Shown here piece after piece: positions 45,591 to 55,004 of a DNA stretch of 64,000 nucleotides. Location of the stretch: assembly GCF_014635885.1 (NCBI RefSeq), contig NZ_BMDR01000006.1, positions 124,001-188,000 of the forward strand, read 5' to 3'. How positions within the stretch are numbered: the stretch's first letter is position 1; each line of letters starts with the position of its first letter. Source of the stretch: Acinetobacter vivianii. GTDB taxonomy: Bacteria; Pseudomonadota; Gammaproteobacteria; Pseudomonadales; Moraxellaceae. The translations under genes and the position numbers were made by a program. The notes under the pieces were generated by a model. It saw nothing but the letters and a program-made list of their open reading frames with translations, did no database searches and had not been told where the DNA came from.

Positions 45591-46115
45591 TTAGTCTTGA
45601 TAGATTAAATTTGCTTTATCAATATTATTACTATCAATTTCAAGCACATGATTACCTTCAACTTCGACCTGAATGATTTCATTTTCCAAGTCTACAGAAA
45701 GTAATTTCGCCTGAAATTTGCGACGGTTCTCGACAGCAGCAATTAATCGTAAAGCCACTTGTTGCCCGATATAGGCAGGTAATTGATTAAGTTGGAAAAA
45801 TGGACGATCCCAACCTGGTGATGATACTTCTAAAGCATATTCACCCGAAATTGGATCATGGACATCAAGCATTGCACCCACTTGTTGTGTTACCAGAACA
45901 CAATCCTGAACGCCAATACCACGCCCGAGTTCAACTTCACCATCTTCATTGAGGACAGGTTCAGCATTTTCATCTACGACTTTATCGATATAAATACGTA
46001 GTAAAGAACGCTTACCTTGTGGCAGGAATTCAATCCCCCACAGATCTACACCACACGCAGCTACAGCTGGTGCAATAAGATCATGCAATGCTTGAGATTT
46101 ATTTGATAATTTCAT
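45591..46115 (-). CDS. rimP: Ribosome maturation factor RimP
   Basis: 174 aa. N-terminal RimP domain with [27 protein letters not shown] and the family motif [18 protein letters not shown]; a C-terminal Sm-like domain follows. Needed for 30S maturation. First gene of the rimP-nusA-infB-rbfA unit, with a likely promoter at 46155-46183. Confidence 0.94.
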   Translation of the reverse strand: MKLSNKSQALHDLIAPAVAACGVDLWGIEFLPQGKRSLLRIYIDKVVDENAEPVLNEDGEVELGRGIGVQDCVLVTQQVGAMLDVHDPISGEYALEVSSPGWDRPFFQLNQLPAYIGQQVALRLIAAVENRRKFQAKLLSVDLENEIIQVEVEGNHVLEIDSNNIDKANLIYQD

Positions 46116-46154
46116 GTACTCTCGTCGCTCTTATACGAGCCAATCAATCTTAAC

Positions 46155-46183
46155 CGTATAGTGAAGCACGACTATTTGACCAA
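46155..46183 (-). promoter_or_regulatory. Putative promoter of rimP-nusA-infB-rbfA
   Basis: On the minus strand TTGGTC (46183-46178), a 17-nt spacer and TATACG (46160-46155), about 40 bp before the rimP ATG and below two tRNA terminators, so the operon needs its own start here. Confidence 0.5.
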
Positions 46184-46221
46184 TTGATGTCGAACAACTA
46201 CACGATAGCTAAACAACCAAT

Positions 46222-46242
46222 AAAAAAGGGCGTAAATCGCCC
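46222..46242 (-). terminator. Second terminator behind the tRNA genes
   Basis: GGGCG-ATTTA-CGCCC followed by TTTTTT on the minus strand, 34 bp beyond the first terminator. Together they separate tRNA and rimP transcription. Confidence 0.8.
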
Positions 46243-46275
46243 CTATGTTACACAGAAAAGCTTAGCCCACTGTGC

Positions 46276-46306
46276 AAAAAGGCCCACCTTATTGTGAGCC
46301 TCTTTT
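46276..46306 (-). terminator. Terminator directly after the tRNA-fMet genes
   Basis: AGGCTCAC-AATAAG-GTGGGCCT, with one G-T pair, followed by TTTT on the minus strand, 9 bp after the first tRNA-fMet. Confidence 0.85.
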
Positions 46307-46314
46307 TAGAAACT

Positions 46315-46391
<77 letters not shown>

Positions 46392-46479
46392 TCAACGTGC
46401 AAAAATTATATACAAATATGAAAAAAAGTCAATTTAAGTTTTCTTCATATCCGTCTGATTAAGTTGCACCTTAATCAAA

Positions 46480-46556
<77 letters not shown>

Positions 46557-46601
46557 TCAACACAAACACTGCATACACCGAACTTAACTGGTTATTAAGT
46601 T

Positions 46602-46686
46602 TGGTGCGGAAGGGGGGACTTGAACCCCCACGCCCGAAAGCACTACCACCTCAAGGTAGCGTGTCTACCAATTCCACCACCACCGC
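46602..46686 (-). tRNA. tRNA-Leu (GAG)
   Basis: 85 nt with encoded CCA. Anticodon loop TTGAGGT on stem CTACC/GGTAG and a long variable arm (TGCTTTCGGGCG). D-loop region TGGTGGAATTGGTAGACACG is typical of class II tRNA-Leu. The acceptor stem shows a T-T mismatch at pair 5-68 and a G-T pair at 6-67. Same order as in E. coli: secG, tRNA-Leu, tRNA-fMet, rimP. Confidence 0.93.
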
Positions 46687-46742
46687 AGTTTGTGGGACGC
46701 ATTCTATTCCTTTAAATACAAAAAGGAAAGTCCTAAATCGAC

Positions 46743-47072
46743 TTATTCAGCCGTTTTAGGTGCATTTGATGAAGTTTCAGGCGATGTTGCCGGCGCAGAT
46801 GTCGTCGTTTGAACAGTTTTCAAACTATATGCATCTGTGGTTTGTTTCTTTGCAAACACAGCGAGTGTCAAACTGGTGACAAAAAACAGCGCTGTAAAAA
46901 TCGCAGTCATACGAGTTAAAAAGTTGCCTGCGCCTGAAGCACCAAATACGGTTGCAGCACCGCCACCACCAAATGATGCGCCTGCTTCTGCACCTTTACC
47001 TTGTTGTACCAGAACCAAAGCAATAATCAAAATTGCTAGAATGATGTGTACAACGAGTATAAAACTATACAT
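46743..47072 (-). CDS. secG: Preprotein translocase subunit SecG
   Basis: 109 aa. Two membrane helices around the conserved loop ALVLVQQGKGAEAGASFGGGG, and a Thr/Ser/Ala-rich C-terminal tail. SecG stimulates SecYEG-mediated export. It lies 12 bp after tpiA and upstream of tRNA-Leu, so the tRNAs may be partly co-transcribed with it. Confidence 0.95.
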   Translation of the reverse strand: MYSFILVVHIILAILIIALVLVQQGKGAEAGASFGGGGAATVFGASGAGNFLTRMTAIFTALFFVTSLTLAVFAKKQTTDAYSLKTVQTTTSAPATSPETSSNAPKTAE

Positions 47073-47084
47073 CTCTATTCCTCG

Positions 47085-47876
47085 TTATTTGCTTTGCGCA
47101 AATGCTTTTGCGATTTGGTAAAAAGATTGCGCATTTAAAGATGCACCACCCACCAAAGCACCATTAATATCTGGACATGCCGCCAATTCAACCGCATTTT
47201 CAGCTTTTACACTACCACCATACAAGATCGCAGTATTTGCGCCAAATGCAGTAATCTGCTTTAAGCCTTCACGAATTTTTGCATGCATCGCCTGAGCATC
47301 TGCGGGTGACGCGGTTTTACCCGTCCCGATTGCCCAAATCGGTTCATACGCTACCACAATATTTTGCCATTGTTCAGCTTTTACCACCGCTGCAATATCA
47401 CAAATTTGTTGTAATACGACTTGCTCTGCTGCACCCTGCTCACGTTGCTCCAAGCTTTCACCGACGCAATAAATCACGGTTAAACCAGCACTTAAGGCAT
47501 TTTGCAGCTTTGCTTTTAATATTTCGACATTGTCACCAAATAATTCACGGCGTTCTGAATGTCCAATCAATACATATTCAATCTGACTGTCTTTTAACAG
47601 TTCCGCACTCACTTCACCTGTGTAAGCACCTGTACCTGCCACACGAGAAAGATCCTGAGCCACGGTATAAACGGCTCTGGCTGCATCTTTTAACTGAGCG
47701 TGGACACCCGTCAGCGCAATCGTCGTTGGCGCTACACCAATATGACATTGCTCAGGAGAAATATTGTCCTGCTGTAATAACTGCTTAAATTCTTCTATTA
47801 GTTGGAAAGCATTCGCATGCATTGGATTCATTTTCCAATTGCCAACAACCCAAGGGGTAATGGTCGAGTTCGACAT
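47085..47876 (-). CDS. tpiA: Triosephosphate isomerase
   Basis: 263 aa. All catalytic motifs are present: GNWKMN (Lys near residue 13), [13 protein letters not shown] (His), [15 protein letters not shown] (Glu) and the phosphate loop [11 protein letters not shown]. Interconverts dihydroxyacetone phosphate and glyceraldehyde 3-phosphate. First gene of tpiA-secG. Confidence 0.96.
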   Translation of the reverse strand: MSNSTITPWVVGNWKMNPMHANAFQLIEEFKQLLQQDNISPEQCHIGVAPTTIALTGVHAQLKDAARAVYTVAQDLSRVAGTGAYTGEVSAELLKDSQIEYVLIGHSERRELFGDNVEILKAKLQNALSAGLTVIYCVGESLEQREQGAAEQVVLQQICDIAAVVKAEQWQNIVVAYEPIWAIGTGKTASPADAQAMHAKIREGLKQITAFGANTAILYGGSVKAENAVELAACPDINGALVGGASLNAQSFYQIAKAFAQSK

Positions 47877-48150
47877 ACTTAGCCCGCCTACTGTTAATTT
47901 TCAAAAATGCTGCATATTTTACACGGATTTTTATAAAATTCAGTTTTTTTCTATTGTTTAGATATAAATCAATTTAAAATTTATCTGAATCTAAAATACG
48001 CTTTGTTTTACAACGCACATCGCTCTCGTATTTATTTGAAAACAAGAAGCTTCTGGCTGGAAAAAGTATAGGATCAATTTAGAAATTAACGTATTACATA
48101 AAATTAATTTGTAAAAAAACTCGATCAGTTCAAAGTTTAGCGATGAATCA

Positions 48151-48188
48151 AGGCAAAAACGACACTTTCTCTAGTGGCATTTTTGCCT
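48151..48188 (+). promoter_or_regulatory. Long hairpin in the tpiA-pilB divergent region
   Basis: AGGCAAAAA (48151-48159) pairs with TTTTTGCCT (48180-48188), and an inner CACT-TTCTCT-AGTG stem closes the centre. No T-run follows on either strand, so it is not a classic terminator. It lies 60 bp before pilB, just ahead of a TATAAT-like box (48197-48202). The rest of the 371-bp gap is AT-rich with nothing else recognised. Confidence 0.45.
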
Positions 48189-48247
48189 AACAAAAGTATA
48201 ATTTTTAGGATACATATTATAAACATTTATTGTCATAAGGCGGACAG

Positions 48248-49960
48248 ATGTCAGGATTACATACGTCTCCAAAGTTTTCGGGGTTTATTCGACGGTTAGT
48301 TGAAGACAGTCATCTGTCTGCGGCAACCATGCAATCAGCGATTGATGCTGCTAAAAGAGCACAACAAGACATCGTCGCACACTTAATTGAACATCATCGT
48401 TTATCGCCACTTACCATTGCTGAAACCATTGCAGCCGAGTTTGGCGAACCTCTGTTTGATCTGGCAGTCTACGATACTGCCTTGCTGCCGCGTGATCTGG
48501 CAGACAATAAGCTGATTCAGAAACATAGAGTCGCTCCCCTACTGCAACGAGGCCAGATCCTGTACGTTGCCACCAGTAACCCGACCAATATCGAAGCTCT
48601 GGATGCAATTCGCTTTAACACCAAGCTCAATATCGAACCGATCATTGTTGAACACACTAAATTAGAAAAACTGATTGAACAACAATTTGGGGATTCGGGG
48701 AGTTTTGACTTTGGTGATAGCGAAGATTTTGATCTGGATATTGATGTAAGTCAGGATCCGGCAAAAGAAGAAGACGATGCCCCACAAGGCGATGAGTCAC
48801 CGATTGTTAAATATATCAACAAATTACTGATTGATGCGATTCGCATGGGTGCATCCGATTTACATTTTGAACCTTATGAAAAAATGTATCGGGTTCGCTA
48901 TCGCGTTGATGGTGTACTCCGTCAAATTGCCAATCCGCCTTTACAAATGGCAACGCGTTTAGCGTCTCGTTTAAAAGTTATGTCGCAAATGGACATTTCG
49001 GAAAAACGGATGCCTCAAGATGGTCGTATTAAATTAAAACTCTCAAAAACCAAAGCCATCGACTTCCGTGTGAACTCACTGCCTACGCTGTTTGGTGAGA
49101 AACTGGTGCTGCGTATCCTTGATCCATCCAGCGCCATGCTCGGAATCGAAGCACTCGGTTACGAAGATGAGCAAAAAGCTTTATTTATGGAAGCGCTGGA
49201 TAAGCCTCAAGGCATGCTTCTGATTACCGGCCCAACGGGTTCTGGTAAAACGGTCTCGTTATATACAGGTCTCAATATTTTAAATACTGAAGATACCAAT
49301 ATTTCCACGGCCGAAGATCCTGTCGAAATCAATCTGGAAGGGATTAATCAGGTCAACGTCAATCCTAAAACTGGCCTCACCTTCTCTGCTGCATTGAAAG
49401 CCTTCTTACGTCAGGATCCAGACATCATCATGGTGGGTGAGATTCGAGATCTGGAAACAGCAGAAATTGCCATTAAAGCTGCCCAAACAGGCCATATGGT
49501 AATGTCGACACTGCATACCAACAGCGCACCTGAAACCTTGACCCGTTTACGTAATATGGGCGTACCATCCTTTAATATTGCCACTTCGGTGAATCTGGTG
49601 ATTGCACAACGCTTGGCACGTCGCTTATGCTCTCAGTGTAAAACACCGATCGACATACCGAAACAAAGCCTTTTAGAGCTTGGCTTTACTGAACAGGATA
49701 TGGCTGATCCTGATTTCAAAATTTTTCAGCCTGTGGGTTGTTCTGAATGTCGTGAAGGCTACAAAGGCCGCGTTGGTGTTTATGAAGTCATGAAAGTCAC
49801 GCCAGAAATTTCTAGAATTATTATGGAAGACGGCAATGCCTTACAAATTGCAGCCGCATCAGAACAAGCAGGTTTTAGTAATTTACGTCGTTCAGGTTTA
49901 AGAAAGGTGATGCAAGGAATTACCTCTTTGCAGGAAATTAACCGCGTGACAAGTGAATAA
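48248..49960 (+). CDS. pilB: Type IV pilus assembly ATPase PilB
   Basis: 570 aa. N-terminal MshE-type domain, then the secretion ATPase core: Walker A GPTGSGKTVSLYTG (near residue 327), Asp box, Walker B IIMVGEIRDLETAE, and His box GHMVMSTLHTN. Four cysteines (CSQC and CSEC near 460-500) form the PilB zinc site. It powers pilus extension, needed for twitching and natural transformation in Acinetobacter. It is 24 bp before pilC in pilBCD. Confidence 0.95.
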   Translation: MSGLHTSPKFSGFIRRLVEDSHLSAATMQSAIDAAKRAQQDIVAHLIEHHRLSPLTIAETIAAEFGEPLFDLAVYDTALLPRDLADNKLIQKHRVAPLLQRGQILYVATSNPTNIEALDAIRFNTKLNIEPIIVEHTKLEKLIEQQFGDSGSFDFGDSEDFDLDIDVSQDPAKEEDDAPQGDESPIVKYINKLLIDAIRMGASDLHFEPYEKMYRVRYRVDGVLRQIANPPLQMATRLASRLKVMSQMDISEKRMPQDGRIKLKLSKTKAIDFRVNSLPTLFGEKLVLRILDPSSAMLGIEALGYEDEQKALFMEALDKPQGMLLITGPTGSGKTVSLYTGLNILNTEDTNISTAEDPVEINLEGINQVNVNPKTGLTFSAALKAFLRQDPDIIMVGEIRDLETAEIAIKAAQTGHMVMSTLHTNSAPETLTRLRNMGVPSFNIATSVNLVIAQRLARRLCSQCKTPIDIPKQSLLELGFTEQDMADPDFKIFQPVGCSECREGYKGRVGVYEVMKVTPEISRIIMEDGNALQIAAASEQAGFSNLRRSGLRKVMQGITSLQEINRVTSE

Positions 49961-49984
49961 AATCAATAAAAAGGATTAATAATC

Positions 49985-51211
49985 ATGGCAGCTAAAAAAG
50001 CGCAAATGATGCCAACTTTTGCTTATGAAGGGGTCGACCGGAAAGGAGCAAAAATTAAAGGGGAATTACCAGCTCGTAATATGGCTTTGGCGAAAGTCAC
50101 CTTACGAAAACAAGGCGTCACCATTAAGAATATTCGGGAAAAACGCAAGAATATTCTTGAAGGTCTGATGAAGAAAAAAGTCACGACGCTGGATATCACC
50201 ATTTTCACTCGCCAATTGGCAACCATGATGAAAGCAGGTGTACCACTGGTACAAGGCTTTGAAATCGTTGCAGAAGGTCTGGAAAATCCTTCTATGCGTG
50301 AAGTGGTATTGGGGATCAAGGGTGAAGTTGAAGGCGGTAATACTTTTGCTGGCGCCTTAAAAAAATACCCACAATATTTTGATAACCTGTTCTGCTCGCT
50401 GGTGGAATCCGGTGAACAATCAGGTGCGCTCGAAACCATGTTAGACCGCGTTGCGATCTATAAAGAAAAAAGTGAGCTGCTCAAACAGAAAATTAAAAAG
50501 GCCATGAAGTATCCAGCCACCGTTATTGTGGTGGCTGTGATTGTGACCATTATTTTGATGGTTAAAGTTGTACCTGTGTTTCAGGACTTGTTTAGCTCTT
50601 TTGGTGCAGACCTCCCTGCGTTCACCAAAATGGTGGTGAATATGTCCAAATGGATGCAAGAGTACTGGTTTATCCTGATTATTGTGATTGGTGCAATCAT
50701 TGCAGCCTTTTTGGAAGCAAAAAAACGCAGTAAAAAGTTCCGCGATCTTCTGGACAAAATGGCATTGAAAGCGCCTATTTTTGGGGATCTAGTGTATAAA
50801 GCGATTATTGCGCGCTATAGCCGTACCTTAGCCACAACATTTGCCGCAGGTGTACCGCTGATTGATGCACTAGAGTCAACTGCGGGTGCGACCAATAACG
50901 TCATTTATGAAGAAGCGGTCATGAAAATTCGTGAAGATGTCGCGACAGGTCAGCAACTACAATTCGCCATGCGTGTTTCAAACCGCTTCCCTTCGATGGC
51001 AATTCAAATGGTTGCGATTGGTGAAGAGTCTGGTGCTTTAGACAGTATGCTGGATAAGGTTGCCACTCATTATGAAAACGAAGTCGACAATGCTGTAGAT
51101 GGTTTAACGTCTATGATGGAACCGTTAATCATGGCTATACTTGGTATTTTAGTCGGTGGCCTCGTTGTTGCCATGTATCTACCAATCTTCCAAATGGGTT
51201 CTGTGGTCTAA
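49985..51211 (+). CDS. pilC: Type IV pilus inner-membrane platform protein PilC
   Basis: 408 aa. Two GspF domains, each with the motif LDITIFTRQLATMMKAGVPL or ARYSRTLATTFAAGVPLIDAL. Three membrane helices, the last at the C-terminus (ILGILVGGLVVAMYLPIFQ). It couples the PilB motor to pilin assembly. The start has AAAAGGATTAATAATCATGG upstream. Confidence 0.95.
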   Translation: MAAKKAQMMPTFAYEGVDRKGAKIKGELPARNMALAKVTLRKQGVTIKNIREKRKNILEGLMKKKVTTLDITIFTRQLATMMKAGVPLVQGFEIVAEGLENPSMREVVLGIKGEVEGGNTFAGALKKYPQYFDNLFCSLVESGEQSGALETMLDRVAIYKEKSELLKQKIKKAMKYPATVIVVAVIVTIILMVKVVPVFQDLFSSFGADLPAFTKMVVNMSKWMQEYWFILIIVIGAIIAAFLEAKKRSKKFRDLLDKMALKAPIFGDLVYKAIIARYSRTLATTFAAGVPLIDALESTAGATNNVIYEEAVMKIREDVATGQQLQFAMRVSNRFPSMAIQMVAIGEESGALDSMLDKVATHYENEVDNAVDGLTSMMEPLIMAILGILVGGLVVAMYLPIFQMGSVV

Positions 51212-51216
51212 TACGC

Positions 51217-52077
51217 ATGCAACAAATTATTTATTATTTTATTGAAAACCCAACTGCACTCTATCTTGCGGTTGGGCTTTTTAGTTTATGCATTGGCAGC
51301 TTTTTAAATGTTGTCATCTTCCGCACCCCCAAGATGATGGAGCAAGAATGGCATCAGGAATGCCAGATGCTACTTAATCCAGAACAGCCGATAATTGACC
51401 AAAGTAAACTGACCTTGAGTCAACCCGCTTCGACCTGCCCCAAATGCGACTCTGCGATTCGCTGGTACCAGAATATTCCTGTTATTAGCTGGTTAGCGCT
51501 GCGGGGTAAATGTGGAACCTGCCAGAATCCAATCAGTATTCGTTATCCATTCATTGAACTGCTGACCATGCTGTGCTCGCTGGTAGTAGTTGCTGTTTTC
51601 GGCCCTACTCTAAAGATGCTATTTGGTTTAGTGCTCACTTGGGTATTGATCACCCTGACCTTTATTGATTTTGACACCCAATTGCTGCCAGACCGCTTTA
51701 CCCTTCCCCTAGCTGCCTTAGGTTTAGGGATCAATAGTTATGCCATTTATACCTCTGCCAGTCTGGCAATCTGGGGTTATATCATTGGTTTTTTATGCCT
51801 CTGGATCGTGTATTACATTTTCAAATTAATCACAGGTAAAGAAGGCATGGGCTATGGCGACTTTAAACTGTTAGCCGCCCTAGGTGCATGGATGGGGCCA
51901 ATGCTGCTGCCTTTAATCGTGCTACTCTCTTCAATGGTGGGTGCGATTATTGGTATTATTTTGATGAAAATGCGTGGTGAAAACCAGCCATTTGCATTTG
52001 GTCCTTATATTGCAATTGCAGGCTGGATCGCCTTTTTATGGGGCGATCAGATCATGAAAGTTTATTTAGGTGGTTAA
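51217..52077 (+). CDS. pilD: Prepilin peptidase / N-methyltransferase PilD
   Basis: 286 aa with about seven helices. N-terminal methylase domain with two Cys pairs (CPKCDS, CGTCQN) and the aspartate protease motif GMGYGDFKLLAALGAWMGP; a first Asp is in FIDFDTQLLPDR. It cleaves and methylates prepilins for the type IV pilus and any type II secretion pseudopilins. Six bp after pilC; its stop codon precedes the coaE ATG by one base. Confidence 0.95.
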   Translation: MQQIIYYFIENPTALYLAVGLFSLCIGSFLNVVIFRTPKMMEQEWHQECQMLLNPEQPIIDQSKLTLSQPASTCPKCDSAIRWYQNIPVISWLALRGKCGTCQNPISIRYPFIELLTMLCSLVVVAVFGPTLKMLFGLVLTWVLITLTFIDFDTQLLPDRFTLPLAALGLGINSYAIYTSASLAIWGYIIGFLCLWIVYYIFKLITGKEGMGYGDFKLLAALGAWMGPMLLPLIVLLSSMVGAIIGIILMKMRGENQPFAFGPYIAIAGWIAFLWGDQIMKVYLGG

Positions 52078-52078
52078 T

Positions 52079-52684
52079 ATGAGTTTTATCTTGGGTATTA
52101 CAGGCGGTATTGGTAGTGGAAAATCGGCTGCTACACAATGGTTTGAATCCCAAGGTATTACTGTCGTCGATGCGGATATCGTGGCAAGAGAAGTGGTTGA
52201 GCCAGGTCAACCTACATTGCAAGCGATACAACAAGCCTTTGGCGACTGGGTTTTATTAGAAGATGGCAATTTAGATCGCAGAGCGTTGCGTGAGCATATT
52301 TTCCAGTTTCCAGAAGCTCGTCAAACGCTGGAAAAAATTACCCACCCAGCCATTCGCCAGTCTATTATTCAGCAGTTACAACAGGCCGAAAGTCCTTATG
52401 TGATTTTGGTTTCACCTTTACTTTTTGAAACCAACCAGCATGAACTCACGCATCATACCTTGCTGGTGGATGCTGATGAGCAAACCCAGTTACAACGGGC
52501 TAGTCAGCGTGATGGTCAAAGCGAAGAGCAAATTCGTAAAATCATTGCAGCACAAATGCCCCGCGTTAAAAAACAACAGCTTGCCAATGATATTGTCATC
52601 AATGATGGCTTATTAGAACATCTGCATCAGCAACTTAAGCCATTGCACTTGAGTTATTTACAACGCGCAGAACACGCCTTCTAA
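52079..52684 (+). CDS. coaE: Dephospho-CoA kinase
   Basis: 201 aa from ATG 52079; AGGTGG lies about 6 nt upstream, and a GTG at 52070 would add three residues. Walker A GGIGSGKSAATQWFE at the N-terminus and the DADIVAREVVEPG motif. Last step of coenzyme A synthesis. The pilD-coaE pairing is conserved in many proteobacteria. It overlaps the convergent EamA gene by 4 bp. Confidence 0.94.
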   Translation: MSFILGITGGIGSGKSAATQWFESQGITVVDADIVAREVVEPGQPTLQAIQQAFGDWVLLEDGNLDRRALREHIFQFPEARQTLEKITHPAIRQSIIQQLQQAESPYVILVSPLLFETNQHELTHHTLLVDADEQTQLQRASQRDGQSEEQIRKIIAAQMPRVKKQQLANDIVINDGLLEHLHQQLKPLHLSYLQRAEHAF

Positions 52685-53592
52685 GGTTGTTTCTGCTGAG
52701 CCAACTGCGCAGCCAAGCTGTCTTTACGGAACCAGCGCCATGGCTGCAATGCGCCAATCCCCATCCCGATCAGGCCACAAACAATCGCGGCATTCAATGG
52801 TTCATTCAATAAAGGAACTGCAATAATCGCGGCAATAAAGGGTGCCAAGGTAACAATACTGCCTGTTTTAAATGCACCTAATCGCTCAATGGCAGCCACA
52901 TAAGTCAACGTTGCCACAATAACAACCAGCACACCATGAAAAAGCCCTTGAATCAATAAATGTAGAGGTGCTGCTTCATGGAAATGTTTGGGAATAAATA
53001 GAAGATAAATGGGGAGATAGATGATTGCAGACCAGATCACCACACCCGCAGTTGCGTGCCATGCAGAGAGCTTCCACTGTTTCAGCAAAACAGTGAAAAT
53101 TCCCCACCAGATTGCACTGACAAATAGAAGTAGATCTCCGACGCCCAATCCTGAGGCTTGATCATGCAGCATTAAATAGCTCATGAGTACCAAGGCACTC
53201 ATCATGATGACTAAGCTCACCCAAGTATGTTTATCAAAAGGTTGCCTAAATAAGATATAGGCAGCGACGGCGGTACATAGCGGAATACAGCCATTCAGGA
53301 AAATGGCAGCATGTGCGGCTGGTGCATGTAAAAAGGCGGTATAGACGGTAAGGCAATACACCAGTCCGCCAATCAGCGCCAAAATAACGGGGCGCGGATT
53401 CCATAAAAAAGCCAGATCTTTTTTATAGATCAAAACTGGCAATAAAATCAGGGAAGCAATGGCAAAGCGCATGGCCACCAGATCCCAGACACTGACATGC
53501 CAATGTGCATTGAGGCGGGAAAAAATCGTAAATCCGCCCCAAATACACATCGTGATCAGGACAAAGAAATAGCCTTGCGTACGAGCAGTCAT
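52681..53592 (-). CDS. EamA/DMT-family membrane transporter
   Basis: 303 aa with ten helices in two EamA repeats. The N-terminus FVLITMCIWGGFTIFSRLNAHW and the VAMRFAIASLILLP segment match DMT exporters. Substrate unknown; relatives export amino acids or metabolites. It converges on coaE with a 4-bp overlap and is likely monocistronic. Confidence 0.85.
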   Translation of the reverse strand: MTARTQGYFFVLITMCIWGGFTIFSRLNAHWHVSVWDLVAMRFAIASLILLPVLIYKKDLAFLWNPRPVILALIGGLVYCLTVYTAFLHAPAAHAAIFLNGCIPLCTAVAAYILFRQPFDKHTWVSLVIMMSALVLMSYLMLHDQASGLGVGDLLLFVSAIWWGIFTVLLKQWKLSAWHATAGVVIWSAIIYLPIYLLFIPKHFHEAAPLHLLIQGLFHGVLVVIVATLTYVAAIERLGAFKTGSIVTLAPFIAAIIAVPLLNEPLNAAIVCGLIGMGIGALQPWRWFRKDSLAAQLAQQKQP

Positions 53593-53623
53593 TTAGGCTT
53601 ACATAGAACAATATGAGCTTAAA

Positions 53624-54370
53624 TTATACACCACGTTGACGGCAGGCTTCATACAATGCCATACCTGTTGCCACACTGACATTTAAACTTTGCAGATCAC
53701 CCGACATCGGGATATACACGGTATGATCACATTGTGACTGGGTAATTGGTCTTAAACCCGTATCTTCAGCACCCATGACAATCACGACAGGACCTTTAAA
53801 ATCACATTGATGAATCGGCAATGCTTTTTCATCCAACATGGTACCAATCACACGGGTGTGTGTGCTGTCTTTCAGATGTGCCAAGGTTCTTGCCAGATTG
53901 GTCACTTGAATAAACTTAACTTTCTCGGCACCACCCGCTGCAACTTTACGCGCTGTCGGCGTCAAGCTTGCTGAACGATCACGTGGCACAATCACCGCCT
54001 GAACACCCATCGCTGCCGCAGTACGAATACACGCGCCAAGATTGTGTGGGTCAGTCACCTGATCAAGCGCCAGTAACAACGCATCTGGAGACTGCTGCAT
54101 GAGTTCATCCAGATCTTTTTCATTCAAGGTCGGATGTGGGCGAACTGCGGCAACTACCCCTTGATGGAAAGGTAAACCAGCCAGTTTCTCCAGACTGTCA
54201 CGACTGGCTTTTTGAATACTGATGCCAAAAGGTTCAGCAAGCTGCAAGATTTTTTGCAAACGCTGGTCATCTCGACCTTTTAATGTAAATAAAGTCAAAA
54301 CGCGTTCAGGCTCTAACTCCAACAATGACTCCACCGAATGAACGCCATAATAATATTCAGGTTTTGCCAT
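53624..54370 (-). CDS. rlmB: 23S rRNA Gm2251 2'-O-methyltransferase RlmB
   Basis: 248 aa. N-terminal SpoU substrate-binding domain (YYYGVHSVESLLE) and a SPOUT knot with LALDQVTDPHNLGACIRTA, VIVMGAEDTGLRP and IPMSGDLQSLNVSVATGMALYE. It methylates G2251 in the 23S P-loop. Two near-identical terminators lie upstream of it, isolating it from ppnP. Confidence 0.94.
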   Translation of the reverse strand: MAKPEYYYGVHSVESLLELEPERVLTLFTLKGRDDQRLQKILQLAEPFGISIQKASRDSLEKLAGLPFHQGVVAAVRPHPTLNEKDLDELMQQSPDALLLALDQVTDPHNLGACIRTAAAMGVQAVIVPRDRSASLTPTARKVAAGGAEKVKFIQVTNLARTLAHLKDSTHTRVIGTMLDEKALPIHQCDFKGPVVIVMGAEDTGLRPITQSQCDHTVYIPMSGDLQSLNVSVATGMALYEACRQRGV

Positions 54371-54430
54371 GAACGACCTCGTTTAGCACTTCCTCTTTTA
54401 CAAAAAAGAGAATTAGGAATTTTGAAAAAT

Positions 54431-54457
54431 AAAAATCCTGCAAAGTGACTTTACAGG
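54431..54457 (-). terminator. Terminator-like repeat, copy A
   Basis: On the minus strand CCTG-TAAAGTCACTTTG-CAGG followed by ATTTTTATTTTT. It shares 26 of 27 bases with the repeat at 54495-54521, spaced 64 bp apart. It lies between ppnP and rlmB. Confidence 0.65.
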
Positions 54458-54494
54458 TGAGGAGCGATTATAGCTCCGCAAGAATACTTAATAA

Positions 54495-54526
54495 AAAAAT
54501 CCTGCAAAATGACTTTACAGGATTTC
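54495..54526 (-). terminator. Terminator of ppnP, copy B
   Basis: On the minus strand AATCCTG-TAAAGTCATTTTG-CAGGATT followed by TTTTT. Thirty-eight bp after the ppnP stop, it is the stronger of the two duplicated stems. Confidence 0.8.
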
Positions 54527-54563
54527 TATTGACTCTAGTGTACTCGATTTAGAAAGGAATAGG

Positions 54564-54890
54564 TTAGCCTTCTAAATGACAGACATAATCAAGTACATCG
54601 TCTGCTTCAATCAGAAAGGTACTATTGCCAGGGACATAGAATGACTGACCTGCACGGAATAATTCACTTTCTGTACTATCTGCGATTTTTACACGACATT
54701 CACCAGAAATAATTTCCATACGCTCTGGTACATGTGTTTCAAAAGTTAAAGGCTGTTCAGTGGGTAAAATTACACCTAAAGTCTTTTTTGTACCATCTTC
54801 AAATTGTACTGTATGGCTGATACATGCCCCACCAAAATACACATTCGATTTCTTGATGACCGTTACATGATCAAACTGCACTGAACTCAT
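54564..54890 (-). CDS. ppnP: Pyrimidine/purine nucleoside phosphorylase PpnP
   Basis: 108 aa, single-domain cupin of the YaiE/PpnP family: NVYFGGACISHTVQF, KKTLGVILPTEQPLTF, ERMEIISGECRVK and FYVPGNSTFLIE. The E. coli enzyme phosphorolyses several nucleosides. Monocistronic, followed by a terminator. Confidence 0.93.
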   Translation of the reverse strand: MSSVQFDHVTVIKKSNVYFGGACISHTVQFEDGTKKTLGVILPTEQPLTFETHVPERMEIISGECRVKIADSTESELFRAGQSFYVPGNSTFLIEADDVLDYVCHLEG

Positions 54891-55004
54891 GCGTACTCTC
54901 CAAATAATGCCGCATTTATATTAGGTTATGCTGGACGTAGTTTAATTGTGCCGTGACAACTAATCAATCCATTTTCTGGGCTAAACATAGCAATTTTCAT
55001 ACCT

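Noticed and set aside
48175-48186. A sigma-54 promoter (TGGC...TGC) for pilB
   Set aside because: The GG-to-GC distance is about 9 instead of 12, so it does not fit the -24/-12 consensus; the bases belong to the hairpin.
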